Positions 1 through 6,970 of a DNA stretch of 15,239 nt are shown piece after piece (within the stretch, counting starts at the first letter, position 1; the number at the start of each line of letters is the position of its first letter). The stretch comes from Frankiaceae bacterium (GTDB lineage: Bacteria > Actinomycetota > Actinomycetes > JADGOU01), in assembly GCA_017882835.1 (NCBI GenBank), contig JADGOU010000032.1, positions 1 to 15,239 on the forward strand, given 5' to 3'. A model generated the notes under the pieces. It saw nothing but the letters and a program-made list of their open reading frames with translations, ran no database searches and was not told the origin of the DNA. Both the position numbers and the translations under genes were made by a program.

Positions 1-1409
1 ACCAGCAACTCGTCGCCGGCATGCAGCACGGTCCTACCGCGGACCGGCACCAGCTCGCCGCCGCGGACCACGAAGCAGATCCAGGCGTCGTCGAAGCTCA
101 GCGTCAGGTCCTCCAGCGTGCTGCCGTCCGCCGGCGAGCCGGCCGTGATGCGGTACCGGCGCACGCTGTCCGGCTCGTCGCGCAGCCGGACTCCCAGCGC
201 CCACGGTTCCGGCTCGACCGTGCGCATCGGCACCCGCAGCAGCCGGGCGACCGTCGGCACCGACCCGCCCTGGACCAGCACGGAGAACACCACCACCACC
301 ACTATCACGTCGTACAGGCGCTGGGCCTGCGGCACCCCGGCAGTGAGCAGAAAGCTGCCCAGCAGGATCGGCACGGCGCCCTTCAGGCCGGCCCACAACA
401 CGAACGCGCGCTCGTTGCGCCGCAATCGCACCGGTGCCAACACGAGGCCGATCAGCACCGGTCGGATGAGCAGGGCCAGCGCCATCGCCAGCACCAACCC
501 CATCACCCAGACATCACGATGCGCCAGGGCAGTGAGGTCGACGGTGAGGCCTAGGATCAGAAAGGCGACGATCTCGCCCAGGCTGGCCAGGGCGGAGTGG
601 AAGCGCTCGATCTCCCCCTTGTACGGCGCGCGGCCATCACTGATGACGATGCCGGCGACAAAGACGGCCAGGAACCCGGAACCGTGCGCCACCGTCGCCA
701 GTCCGAACAGGGCCATCGCGGCGGCGAGGGTCCGCAGTGGGTAGAGCCCCTCACTGGGCAGGGCCACCCGGCGCATGAACCACAACAGCGCCCAACCGCC
801 GAGCACGCCCACCACGGCGCCCACCGCCATCTGGGCGACGAACTCGGCGGCCATCCGGCCAACCGCCCCGACGCTGACTCCACCCGCGGCCAGCAGGCTG
901 GCCAGCAGGGCGATGCCGACCGGGTCATTGGCGCCGGACTCCCCCTCGAGCATGGTGCCGCTGCGGCCGGAGACCTCCCGGCGGCCGAGGACGGAGAACA
1001 CCACCGCCGGGTCCGTGGGCGCCACCGCCGTCCCGAGCAACAGCGCCAGCCACCAGTCCAAGCCGAAACCGACGTGGGCCAGCAGCGCGACCGCGGCAGC
1101 GGTGGCAAAGGTGCCGACCACGCCGATGGCCAGCACGGCGTACCCGGCTGGCCGAAACCGCGACCAGCCGATGTGCATGCCGCCGTCGAACAGGATGACG
1201 ACGAGGGCCACCGTCACCACCCGCTCGACGGTCTGGTGCGAGAGGTTCCCGAGCTGCGGCCGGACGTTCGAGGCCACCGCCGCGCACATCAGGAAGATGG
1301 CCGGTGCCGGGATGTGCGCGCGCTCGCTGAGCCGGTTGGACAGCACGGCCAGCAGTCCGGCAACGGCAACGACTCCGACGACGAGGCCGAACGGGACGAC
1401 GTCAGTCAC
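1..1409 (-). CDS. CPA1-family K+(Na+)/H+ antiporter with C-terminal TrkA-C domain (3' end cut by window)
   Basis: This integral membrane antiporter exchanges monovalent cations for protons and would act in pH, K+ or osmotic homeostasis. Reading from GTG 1409, 469 complete codons are open to the window edge. The N-terminal ~390 residues are hydrophobic, with many membrane segments. They carry the CPA1 (NhaP/CvrA-like) signatures GTAVAPTDPAVVFSVLG (126-142) and EGESGANDPVGI (155-166); the Asn-Asp pair is the expected ion-binding site. GLKGAVPILLGSF lies at 341-353. From about residue 403 a soluble tail (LGVRLRDEPDSVRRYRI..., GSPADGSTLEDL) resembles the TrkA-C/RCK-C ligand-binding domain of NhaP2/CvrA-type K+/H+ antiporters. 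GTG 1409 is the only sensible start close to the first membrane segment, but it has no strong Shine-Dalgarno sequence. The gene is divergent from the enoyl reductase gene. Family assignment is secure; the choice of K+ over Na+ is inferred from the TrkA-C tail. Confidence 0.9.
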   Translation of the reverse strand, partial: MTDVVPFGLVVGVVAVAGLLAVLSNRLSERAHIPAPAIFLMCAAVASNVRPQLGNLSHQTVERVVTVALVVILFDGGMHIGWSRFRPAGYAVLAIGVVGTFATAAAVALLAHVGFGLDWWLALLLGTAVAPTDPAVVFSVLGRREVSGRSGTMLEGESGANDPVGIALLASLLAAGGVSVGAVGRMAAEFVAQMAVGAVVGVLGGWALLWFMRRVALPSEGLYPLRTLAAAMALFGLATVAHGSGFLAVFVAGIVISDGRAPYKGEIERFHSALASLGEIVAFLILGLTVDLTALAHRDVWVMGLVLAMALALLIRPVLIGLVLAPVRLRRNERAFVLWAGLKGAVPILLGSFLLTAGVPQAQRLYDVIVVVVVFSVLVQGGSVPTVARLLRVPMRTVEPEPWALGVRLRDEPDSVRRYRITAGSPADGSTLEDLTLSFDDAWICFVVRGGELVPVRGRTVLHAGDELL

Positions 1410-1704
1410 GGTGGCGAGCCAGTCAGGTAAACGAGACGGCGACGGCTGCTGGCCGGCTCAGTCGGTTTGGCCGTCGTTCATGCGACGGTAGTCCCCAATC
1501 AGTACGCCGAGTGCCGACCGCGCCCGCTCCTCGCGTACCTTGTGCGGCGGCGCGTCGAGACCGGACTCGGCCGATCTCCGTCGGGGGTCTGCCGGCTGGT
1601 TCACGGTCGCTGGCGAGCTCACCAGTTGTGGCTGCCCGCCGCTGCCGGGGCGAAACAGCCCGCCGGGCGGCGGTGACGGAGCGGGCGTAGCTACGGTCTT
1701 GGTT
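1410..1704. promoter_or_regulatory. Divergent intergenic region between antiporter and enoyl reductase
   Basis: No gene is convincing here. It must carry the promoters of both flanking genes. On the plus strand TACGGT (1692-1697) fits the actinobacterial TANNNT -10 pattern and sits 7 bases before GTG 1705, which would make that transcript leaderless or nearly so. No good -35 box is visible. Bases 1660-1673 are a G/C-rich self-complementary stretch. I see no riboswitch or other RNA. Confidence 0.35.
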
Positions 1705-2967
1705 GTGCGCGATGACCGGCAGCTCGACGTAGTGGTGTTCGGGGCGACCGGGTTCGTCGGCCGGCTGGTGGCGGCGTATCTCGGCCAGCACGCGCCGGCC
1801 GGAGTGCGGATCGGTCTGGCCGGACGCTCGGCCGACCGGCTGGCCAGTGTCCGCTCCAGTCTGGGGGCGGCGGCCGCGGACTGGCCGCTGATGGTGGCCG
1901 ACTCCGCGGACCCGGCGTCGCTGGCCGCGCTGGCCGGCTCTAGTCGGGTGGTCGCGACCGCCGTCGGTCCCTACTCCCGGTACGGCCTGCCTCTGGTCGA
2001 GGCCTGCGCCCGCGCCGGCACGCACTACGCCGACCTCACCGGCGAGGTGCTCTTCGTCCGCGACAGCATCGACCGCTACCACGACACTGCGGTCGGCAGC
2101 GAGGCGCGCATCGTGCACTCCTGCGGCTTCGACTCGATCCCGTCCGACCTTGGCGTGCTGCTGGGGCACGAGGGTGTGCGCGCGGACGGCGCCGGCGAGC
2201 TGACCGACACTACCTTGGTCGTGACCGCGCTGCGCGGCGGTGTCAGCGGCGGCACCATCGCCTCTGCGCTGGACCAGCTGGCGGAGACCCGCGCCGACCC
2301 GGTGCGCCGCCGGATAGCCGCCGACCCGTATGCCCTGAGCCCAGACCGGGCCGCGGAGCCCGACCGCGGCGTCGAGAAGGAGCTGCACGGCGTCTCCTAC
2401 GACGGGGAGCTCGGCGGGTGGCTCAGCCCGTTCGTGCTGGCCGCCCACAACGCCCGGATCGTCCGGCGCAGCAACGCGTTGCTGAACTGGAGCTACGGCC
2501 GGGGGCTCCGCTACCGGGAAGTGACCCGGTCGGGTGCCGGACCGGTGGGCGTGGTGAAGGCCGTGGCCACCAGCGGCGTCACCAGCGGCCGCACCTGGCT
2601 CGCTGGGGCCGCGATCGGCTTCCCGCCGGTCCGAGCGGTGATCGGGCGACTGCTGCCGTCGCCCGGCCAAGGCCCCGGCGAGCTGCGGCGCCGCCGCGGG
2701 TTCTTCCGGCTGGAGATCCACACCCGAACCACGACCGGCGCTCGTTACGTGGTCGACGTGGCGGCCCAAGGCGATCCCGGGTACGCCGCAACCTCGGTCA
2801 TGCTCGGCGAGAGCGCCCTGTGCCTCGCGCTGGACGCGGATCGGCTGCCCGCACGGGCGGGCGTGCTCACTCCGGCCGCCGCAATGGGATTGCCGCTGGT
2901 CGACCGGCTCCGGGGCGCGGGCATGACGTTCGACGTCAAGCGGCGCGACGCCGGCGTTGGTGGGTGA
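1705..2967 (+). CDS. Saccharopine dehydrogenase-like trans-acting enoyl reductase (Rv2449c/Rv2953 family)
   Basis: This is a predicted NAD(P)-dependent oxidoreductase. The N-terminus LDVVVFGATGFVGRLVAAYL (7-26) is a Rossmann nucleotide-binding fold with a GxTGxxG loop. It is followed by GLAGRSADRLASV and by VVATAVGPYSRYGLPLVEACARAGTHYADLTGE, the hallmark block of the saccharopine-dehydrogenase-like family. CGFDSIPSDLGV and GGVSGGTIAS further match mycobacterial trans-acting enoyl reductases, of which Rv2953 reduces polyketide intermediates during phthiocerol lipid synthesis. The length from GTG 1705 is 420 residues, close to what I recall for mycobacterial members. The reading frame stays open upstream to 1540, but that extension lacks family similarity, and GTG 1705 begins just before the first beta strand. 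There is no Shine-Dalgarno at the usual distance, so leaderless translation is likely. The substrate is unknown, and no polyketide synthase is nearby. The phosphatase remnant starts 16 bases downstream. Confidence 0.85.
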   Translation: MRDDRQLDVVVFGATGFVGRLVAAYLGQHAPAGVRIGLAGRSADRLASVRSSLGAAAADWPLMVADSADPASLAALAGSSRVVATAVGPYSRYGLPLVEACARAGTHYADLTGEVLFVRDSIDRYHDTAVGSEARIVHSCGFDSIPSDLGVLLGHEGVRADGAGELTDTTLVVTALRGGVSGGTIASALDQLAETRADPVRRRIAADPYALSPDRAAEPDRGVEKELHGVSYDGELGGWLSPFVLAAHNARIVRRSNALLNWSYGRGLRYREVTRSGAGPVGVVKAVATSGVTSGRTWLAGAAIGFPPVRAVIGRLLPSPGQGPGELRRRRGFFRLEIHTRTTTGARYVVDVAAQGDPGYAATSVMLGESALCLALDADRLPARAGVLTPAAAMGLPLVDRLRGAGMTFDVKRRDAGVGG

Positions 2968-2983
2968 GCGGGCCGGTGGGAGA

Positions 2984-3368
2984 GTGACGGCACCGGCGGC
3001 CTCCCGGGACCTGGCCGAGCTGCTGGGCCTGGCCACGGCGGCGGCCGAGGCCGCCGGTGCGGAGCTGCTGGCGCGCTTTCACGACGTACCCACCGGGTGC
3101 AGGGGTGCAGACGAAGTTCTCGGCCACCGACCCCGTCGCCGAGGCTGACCGCGCCGTCGAGACGCTGCTGGTGGAGCACCTGTCCGCCGCGCGACCGGAC
3201 GACGGGCTGCTCGGCGAGGACGGAGCGCAGCGCGTCTGCCAACCGGTGGTCCGGGCGCTGCGCACCCGCCCGGACGTGGTCGGGGTCGTCCCCGCCGGTC
3301 CTCGCCTGCTGCCGGAGCTGCTGGTGGCGGCCGGCATCGCGCCCGACCGGGTGTGCTCGCTGGCCTAA
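2984..3368 (+). pseudogene. Inositol monophosphatase-like gene, frameshifted and truncated
   Basis: Two overlapping frames together give the N-terminal part of an inositol monophosphatase-family protein. The first (from GTG 2984) reads RDLAELLGLATAAAEAAGAE and LLARFHDVPTG. The second, one base out of phase, continues VQTKFSATDPVAEADRAVETLLVEHL and PDDGLLGEDG, which match the family K..TDPV.EAD..VE and GEE/DG blocks. The frame changes around 3081-3100, next to a perfect 8-base tandem duplication (3095-3110). The rest of the fold is missing: no DPxDGT metal-binding motif or later motif follows in any frame. Instead an unrelated tail ending GIAPDRVCSLA runs to TAA 3366-3368. The result is about 125 residues, where the family has about 260-280. 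It lies 16 bases after the enoyl reductase, so it may be co-transcribed. It is either a real decaying gene or, for the frameshift alone, a sequencing error; the truncation is independent of that. Confidence 0.7.
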
Positions 3369-3375
3369 CTAGCGG

Positions 3376-3717
3376 CTAGCCGACCGCGACCGCAACGGGC
3401 GATGCGAAGACGGCACGCGCCGCTGCGGCCGGCCGCCGCTCCCCGACGAAGATTTCCTCCCGGTCCCGCTCGGACATGCCGCCCCACACGCCATATGGCT
3501 CGTGCACCGACAGGGCGTGCGCGGCGCACTCGGCCAACACCGGGCAGCCGGCGCAGATCGCTTTGGCCGCCGCCTCCCGGGACGAGGCACGGGAGCCCCG
3601 CTCGCCCTCCGGGTGGAAGAACAGTTCGCTGTCCTGATCGCGGCAGGCCCCCACCAACTGCCATGCCCAGGTGTCGAAGGAGGGTCCGGGCAGTTGTCGA
3701 GCGTCGGCCATAGCCAT
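3376..3717 (-). CDS. whiD: WhiB-family [4Fe-4S] transcriptional regulator, WhiD/WhiB3 type
   Basis: This 113-residue cytoplasmic regulator would bind a redox- and NO-sensitive iron-sulfur cluster and act with the primary sigma factor. Four cluster-ligand cysteines are present at 25, 55, 58 and 64 in the pattern C...C-x2-C-x5-C (GAC, AICAGCPVLAEC). They are followed by the invariant turn GVWGG (76-80) and a basic C-terminus. The opening LPGPSFDTWAWQLVGAC and FFHPEGERG closely resemble Streptomyces WhiD and mycobacterial WhiB3 as I remember them, more than WhiB1 or WhmD. ATG 3717 was chosen because GGAGAG lies 6 bases upstream. The frame extends to an ATG at 3759, but that would place the start inside the putative promoter. 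The gene converges on the phosphatase remnant, whose stop is 7 bases beyond its own. Upstream is the 3' end of the TetR gene on the same strand, 226 bases away. Confidence 0.92.
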   Translation of the reverse strand: MAMADARQLPGPSFDTWAWQLVGACRDQDSELFFHPEGERGSRASSREAAAKAICAGCPVLAECAAHALSVHEPYGVWGGMSERDREEIFVGERRPAAAARAVFASPVAVAVG

Positions 3718-3756
3718 ATTCGGCTCTCCAGAGTGATTGCGCGGGCACGCAGAGTA

Positions 3757-3784
3757 CATCTACGCCGTAGTCATGGGACGACAA
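3757..3784 (-). promoter_or_regulatory. Possible whiD promoter
   Basis: Read on the minus strand, TTGTCG (3784-3779) and TAGATG (3762-3757) are separated by 16 bases, placing a transcript start about 33 bases before ATG 3717. A second -35-like TTGACA lies further upstream (3801-3796) without a matching -10. This is a visual match only. Confidence 0.3.
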
Positions 3785-3921
3785 CATCCGCCGTATGTCA
3801 AGACCTGGCACTCGGCTTTTCCAAACCCGCACGCAACGAAGGGGCCGGCATGATCGCAGCGGCGCGGGCGGCGCAAAGCCGTAGCGGCCCGACCATGACA
3901 GTGAGTGCCGCGGATCCGTGG

Positions 3922-3950
3922 GTTAACGCCGGGTTAACGCGAGTTAACGC
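3922..3950. repeat. Three phased GTTAACGC direct repeats
   Basis: GTTAACGC occurs at 3922-3929, 3933-3940 and 3943-3950, with starts 11 and 10 bases apart, about one helical turn. The first half of each copy, GTTAAC, is itself palindromic. The third copy contains the stop codon of the TetR gene. The array lies 205-233 bases upstream of the whiD start. It looks like a cluster of protein-binding sites, but no known operator is recognised. Confidence 0.6.
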
Positions 3951-4678
3951 AAGGTGCGCAGGCTCGTCAGGAGCAGGTCGAGGCCTTGCTCGAGCTCCGC
4001 CGCGCCGTCATAGCGGGCCAGCGCGCTCGACAGCGCCCGCAACCGGGGGAACTCCCGTACCGGCAGCCGATGCAGACCCAGTCGCAGCAGGTCGTCGGTC
4101 TCGTCCGGGTTGTCCACCAGGGCTTGCAGCTCGTTGAGGACGTGGCCGTACAAGAATCCGGTGAACGATCGGTAGGCTCGCAGTGCGACGGGGGCCGAAA
4201 AGCCCGCCTTGATCAGGAGCTCGAGGAAGTCCTCCAGCGGTCGCAGGGTGCTCAGCGGACGAAGGCTCAGTGGAGTGGTCAGCGGCTGGGTGACCAGCAG
4301 TGGGACGACGTTGGGATGCGCCAGCACCAGCCCCCGAAACGCCCGGGCGACCGCCCGCAGCTCCCCTTCCCAGTCCGGGCTGTCCGGCTGCACCACCAGC
4401 TCGGCCAGCACCAGCTCGGCCAGGCCGTCAAGCACGGCGGCTTTGTCCGCGGTATGCCGGTACAGCGACATGGGGTCGCGGCCAAGCGCCCGGGCCAGCT
4501 GCCGCATGGACAGGCCGTCGACGCCGTCGCGGTCGACGATTTCCAGGGCGGCGGTGAGCAAGCGTTCCCGGGATAGCGGCGCCTGCAGGGGCGCGGCGCC
4601 AACCCCGGCCGCCGTCGCCGACCCGCGTCCACGCCACAGCCGGCTTCCCGGTCTGTCGGTGCTTCTGCGGGTGACCAT
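3944..4678 (-). CDS. TetR-family transcriptional regulator
   Basis: This is a predicted DNA-binding repressor of 244 residues. After a basic, probably disordered N-terminal 34 residues comes a TetR helix-turn-helix domain: LSRERLLTAALEIVDRDGVDGLSMRQLARALGRDPMSLYRHTADKAAVLDGLAE (35-88). The recognition part is LSMRQLARALGRDPMSLYRH. The all-helical C-terminal domain (roughly 95-244) has the look of the TetR_C_1 (PF02909) group, the group containing the tetracycline repressor itself; the ligand cannot be told. ATG 4678 is preceded by AAGGG at 5 bases and lies 28 bases after a possible -10 box. A longer in-frame start at 4732 would precede that promoter. The gene is 117 bases downstream of uspA on the same strand and is followed by the GTTAACGC array. 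No efflux pump is adjacent, so its target is not obvious from context. Confidence 0.88.
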   Translation of the reverse strand: MVTRRSTDRPGSRLWRGRGSATAAGVGAAPLQAPLSRERLLTAALEIVDRDGVDGLSMRQLARALGRDPMSLYRHTADKAAVLDGLAELVLAELVVQPDSPDWEGELRAVARAFRGLVLAHPNVVPLLVTQPLTTPLSLRPLSTLRPLEDFLELLIKAGFSAPVALRAYRSFTGFLYGHVLNELQALVDNPDETDDLLRLGLHRLPVREFPRLRALSSALARYDGAAELEQGLDLLLTSLRTLR

Positions 4679-4706
4679 CCAGGCCCTTGCCCTCGACGTG
4701 CTACCG

Positions 4707-4736
4707 ACGATACGTCCACGGGGCAAGCCCACGGGG
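4707..4736 (-). promoter_or_regulatory. Possible tetR promoter and operator
   Basis: A -10-like TATCGT is read on the minus strand at 4712-4707. Two perfect copies of CCACGGGG (plus strand 4716-4723 and 4729-4736, 13 bases apart) fill the space where RNA polymerase would bind upstream. Autoregulation by the TetR protein is a reasonable guess; direct rather than inverted repeats are atypical for TetR operators. Confidence 0.25.
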
Positions 4737-4795
4737 GAAGCCGACGAGGGCGCTGACGAGATAGACGCCCTACTCGCCCAGTGCAGCGGGGGGCC

Positions 4796-5206
4796 TCAGC
4801 GAACCACGAGCACCGGGCAGGCAGCGAGATGGATCACTTTGTGGGCGAGGCTGCCGAGCAGGAGTCCGGTCAGCTCCCCACGGCCACGCGACCCCAGCAC
4901 GATCAGCCCGGCACCGAAGGTCTCCGCCGCGTCGAGCACCTCGCGGGCCGTGGAGCGGTACACGCTGGACCGCACCTCCCCCCGCACCTGGGCGCCCACG
5001 GCCGTCAGTTCAGCGACGACCCCTTCGACCAACTCATGGGCCTCCTGCCTGGACTCGGCCGGCACTACCGTCATCCCGGCGACGGCCTCCTGGACATGAA
5101 GCACGAGAACCTCGCCGGCACCGGCTTTCACCAAGTCGACGGTTGCGGCCACGGCCTTGTCGGCGTACTCCGAGCCGTCGACCGCGAGCAGAACCTTCTC
5201 CAGCAT
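4796..5206 (-). CDS. Universal stress protein, UspA family, ATP-binding type
   Basis: This is a single-domain universal stress protein of 136 residues, the typical length. The opening MLEKVLLAVDGSEYADKAV (1-19) carries the Asp10 and Ser12 region that contacts nucleotide. LIVLGSRGRGELTGLLLGSLAHKVIHLAACPVLVV (101-135) contains the G-x2-G-x9-G-S ATP-binding motif intact (Gly105, Gly108, Gly118, Ser119), so it should be an ATP-binding member rather than an ATP-free UspA type. In actinobacteria such proteins are often induced by hypoxia, stationary phase or energy stress. ATG 5206 has AAGGGG 6 bases upstream, which decides against the longer frame beginning at 5239. It is transcribed divergently from the amino acid permease. 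A -10-like AATAAT (5289-5284, minus strand) could serve it. Confidence 0.92.
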   Translation of the reverse strand: MLEKVLLAVDGSEYADKAVAATVDLVKAGAGEVLVLHVQEAVAGMTVVPAESRQEAHELVEGVVAELTAVGAQVRGEVRSSVYRSTAREVLDAAETFGAGLIVLGSRGRGELTGLLLGSLAHKVIHLAACPVLVVR

Positions 5207-5283
5207 GCCTACCCCTTCGACCAACGGACCACCCGGCACCGCTGCGAGTGCATGGCGGCGATCATGCCACCTCGGGTCTGGCG

Positions 5284-5289
5284 ATTATT
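5284..5289 (-). promoter_or_regulatory. Possible -10 box for uspA
   Basis: AATAAT on the minus strand differs from TATAAT at one position and stands out in a GC-rich region. It lies 78 bases upstream of the uspA start. No clear -35 is seen. A short inverted repeat (GTGG 5333-5336, CCAC 5343-5346) lies between it and the permease start. Confidence 0.3.
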
Positions 5290-5386
5290 GCCGAGGCGGT
5301 GCCGCACGGATACCACCGGTTCGGCTGCGAATGTGGTCAAATCCACCATCCCACGACACCGCTCGCTTCCGCCCTCTGGAGCAGCC

Positions 5387-6925
5387 ATGAACCCGCTCGC
5401 CACCAAGACCGTCGAGCAGTCGATCCGCGACACCGAAGAACCCGACCATCAGCTCAAGAAGTCCCTCGGGCCGCTCGACCTGACCGTCTTCGGCGTCGGC
5501 GTCATCATCGGCACCGGTATCTTCGTGCTCACCGGCAAGGCGGCCGGGGTCCAGGCCGGACCCGCAGTCGCCTTCTCGTTCATCTTCGCCGCGATCGCCT
5601 GCGGTCTGGCCGCCCTGTGCTACGCGGAGTTCGCCAGCACCGTGCCGGTGGCCGGATCGGCTTACACCTTCTCCTACGCCAGCCTGGGTGAGATCTTCGC
5701 CTGGATCATCGGCTGGGACCTGATCCTGGAGCTCGCTCTGGGCGCCAGCACGGTGGCGGTCGGCTGGTCGACCTACTTCGCGGACGTGATGAAGTCGGCC
5801 GGCATCACGATCCCCAAGTCGCTGTACGGCGAGAACCACAACCTCGTCGCCGCCGCCATCGTGCTGCTGCTCACCGCCGTCATCTGCCTCGGCATCAAGG
5901 TGTCCTCGCAGATCAACCTGGTGGTGGTCACGATCAAGGTCGCGATCGTCCTGCTGGTCATCATCGCCGGCGCCTTCTACATCAAGACCGCGAACTGGTC
6001 GCCGTTCATCCCGCCGAGCGGGTCCAAGGCCGCCGGAGGCGCGTCGTTGACGCCCTCGCTGCTGCAGGACATGGGCTTCTCCCCCGGCGCCTTCGGCATC
6101 ACCGGCATCTTCACCGCCGCCGCGCTGGTGTTCTTTGCCTTCATCGGCTTCGACATCGTCGCCACCGCGGCGGAGGAGACCCGTAACCCGCAGCGGGACC
6201 TGCCGATCGGCATCTTCGGCTCGCTGGCCATCTGCACGACGCTCTACGTGGCGGTGTCCCTGGTGATCACGGGCATGGTCAAGTACACCGAGATCAAGAT
6301 TAATGCTCCGCTGGCCGAGGCGTTCCGGTCCGTTGGCAAGCCCGGCATCGCCACGATCATCTCGATCGGCGCGCTCGCCGGCTTGACCACCGTGATGATG
6401 ATCTTGATGCTGGGGCAGAGCCGGGTGTTCTTCGCGATGAGCCGGGACCGGCTGCTGCCCAGCGTGTTCTCCAAGGTTTCGCTCCGGTTCGGCACGCCGT
6501 ACCGGACCTCGATCGTCACCGGAGTCGTGGTCGCCGTCATCGCCGCCCTGGTGCCGCTCGGGGAGCTCGCCGAGCTGGTCAACATCGGGACGTTGTTCGC
6601 GTTCGTCGTCGTCGCCATCGGCGTGGTGCTGCTGCGCCGGTCTCGGCCGGAGCTGCCGCGGGCGTTCCGGTGCCCGGCGGTGCCCTTCGTGCCGATCCTG
6701 TCGGTGCTGGCCTCGTTCTACCTGATGCTGAACCTGCCGGCCCTGACCTGGGAGCGGTTCGTCATCTGGATGGCCATCGGCCTGGTCATCTACGTGTTCT
6801 ACGGCGCGCGCAAGAGCCGGCTGGCCACGGCAGCGGAGACCGGCTACAACACCGCCGAGTACGGCGGCGAGGCGGCCGAGATCGCCGGTCGGCAGTCGCG
6901 TAGCGGCGCCACGCCAGCGGGCTGA
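5387..6925 (+). CDS. APC-superfamily amino acid permease (cationic amino acid transporter-like)
   Basis: This 512-residue inner-membrane transporter probably imports amino acids in symport with protons. A short cytoplasmic N-terminus (HQLKKSLGPLDLTVFGVG) leads into VIIGTGIFVLTGKAAG (39-54), the broken first helix that binds substrate in APC transporters. The conserved ALCYAEFASTVPVAGSAYTFSYASLGE block follows. About 12 membrane segments can be picked out, including FFAFIGFDIVATAAEETRNPQRDLPIGI, a signature of the eukaryote-like cationic amino acid transporter (CAT) branch. The C-terminus is a short hydrophilic tail. ATG 5387 is chosen from the GGAG at 5378-5381. The frame is open upstream to 4781 but there runs antisense to uspA. 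The substrate cannot be read from sequence. The pairing with a divergent uspA may mean shared stress regulation. Confidence 0.92.
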   Translation: MNPLATKTVEQSIRDTEEPDHQLKKSLGPLDLTVFGVGVIIGTGIFVLTGKAAGVQAGPAVAFSFIFAAIACGLAALCYAEFASTVPVAGSAYTFSYASLGEIFAWIIGWDLILELALGASTVAVGWSTYFADVMKSAGITIPKSLYGENHNLVAAAIVLLLTAVICLGIKVSSQINLVVVTIKVAIVLLVIIAGAFYIKTANWSPFIPPSGSKAAGGASLTPSLLQDMGFSPGAFGITGIFTAAALVFFAFIGFDIVATAAEETRNPQRDLPIGIFGSLAICTTLYVAVSLVITGMVKYTEIKINAPLAEAFRSVGKPGIATIISIGALAGLTTVMMILMLGQSRVFFAMSRDRLLPSVFSKVSLRFGTPYRTSIVTGVVVAVIAALVPLGELAELVNIGTLFAFVVVAIGVVLLRRSRPELPRAFRCPAVPFVPILSVLASFYLMLNLPALTWERFVIWMAIGLVIYVFYGARKSRLATAAETGYNTAEYGGEAAEIAGRQSRSGATPAG

Positions 6926-6953
6926 CCGGCGCGGTCGGCTGACCGGCGGCGTC
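6920..6953 (+). repeat. Imperfect 17-base tandem repeat over the permease stop codon
   Basis: GGCTGACCGGCGCGGTC (6920-6936) is followed directly by GGCTGACCGGCGGCGTC (6937-6953), identical at 15 of 17 positions. The first copy contains the permease TGA. The repeat fills most of the 45-base gap between the convergent permease and galactokinase genes. Confidence 0.6.
6921..6939. terminator. Possible hairpin terminator between convergent genes
   Basis: GCTGACCG (6921-6928) pairs with CGGTCGGC (6932-6939) across a 3-base loop, with one G-T pair. It begins at the permease stop codon. There is no U-run, so only an actinobacterial U-less terminator is possible. Confidence 0.3.
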
Positions 6954-6970
6954 GGCAGGCCGGCGGGGTA

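Noticed and set aside
1423..3036. A 537-codon open frame on the minus strand opposite the enoyl reductase
   Set aside because: It is antisense to a well-supported gene, has low-complexity Arg/Gln/His/Gly-rich composition and no family resemblance; long open shadow frames are usual in DNA this GC-rich.
3718..3759. Longer WhiB start at ATG 3759
   Set aside because: ATG 3717 has a clear GGAGAG and matches the N-terminus of WhiD/WhiB3; the upstream ATG overlaps the likely promoter.
4781..5386. N-terminal extension of the amino acid permease by 202 codons
   Set aside because: It runs antisense to uspA and lacks similarity to the permease family; ATG 5387 has a proper ribosome-binding site and the expected N-terminus.
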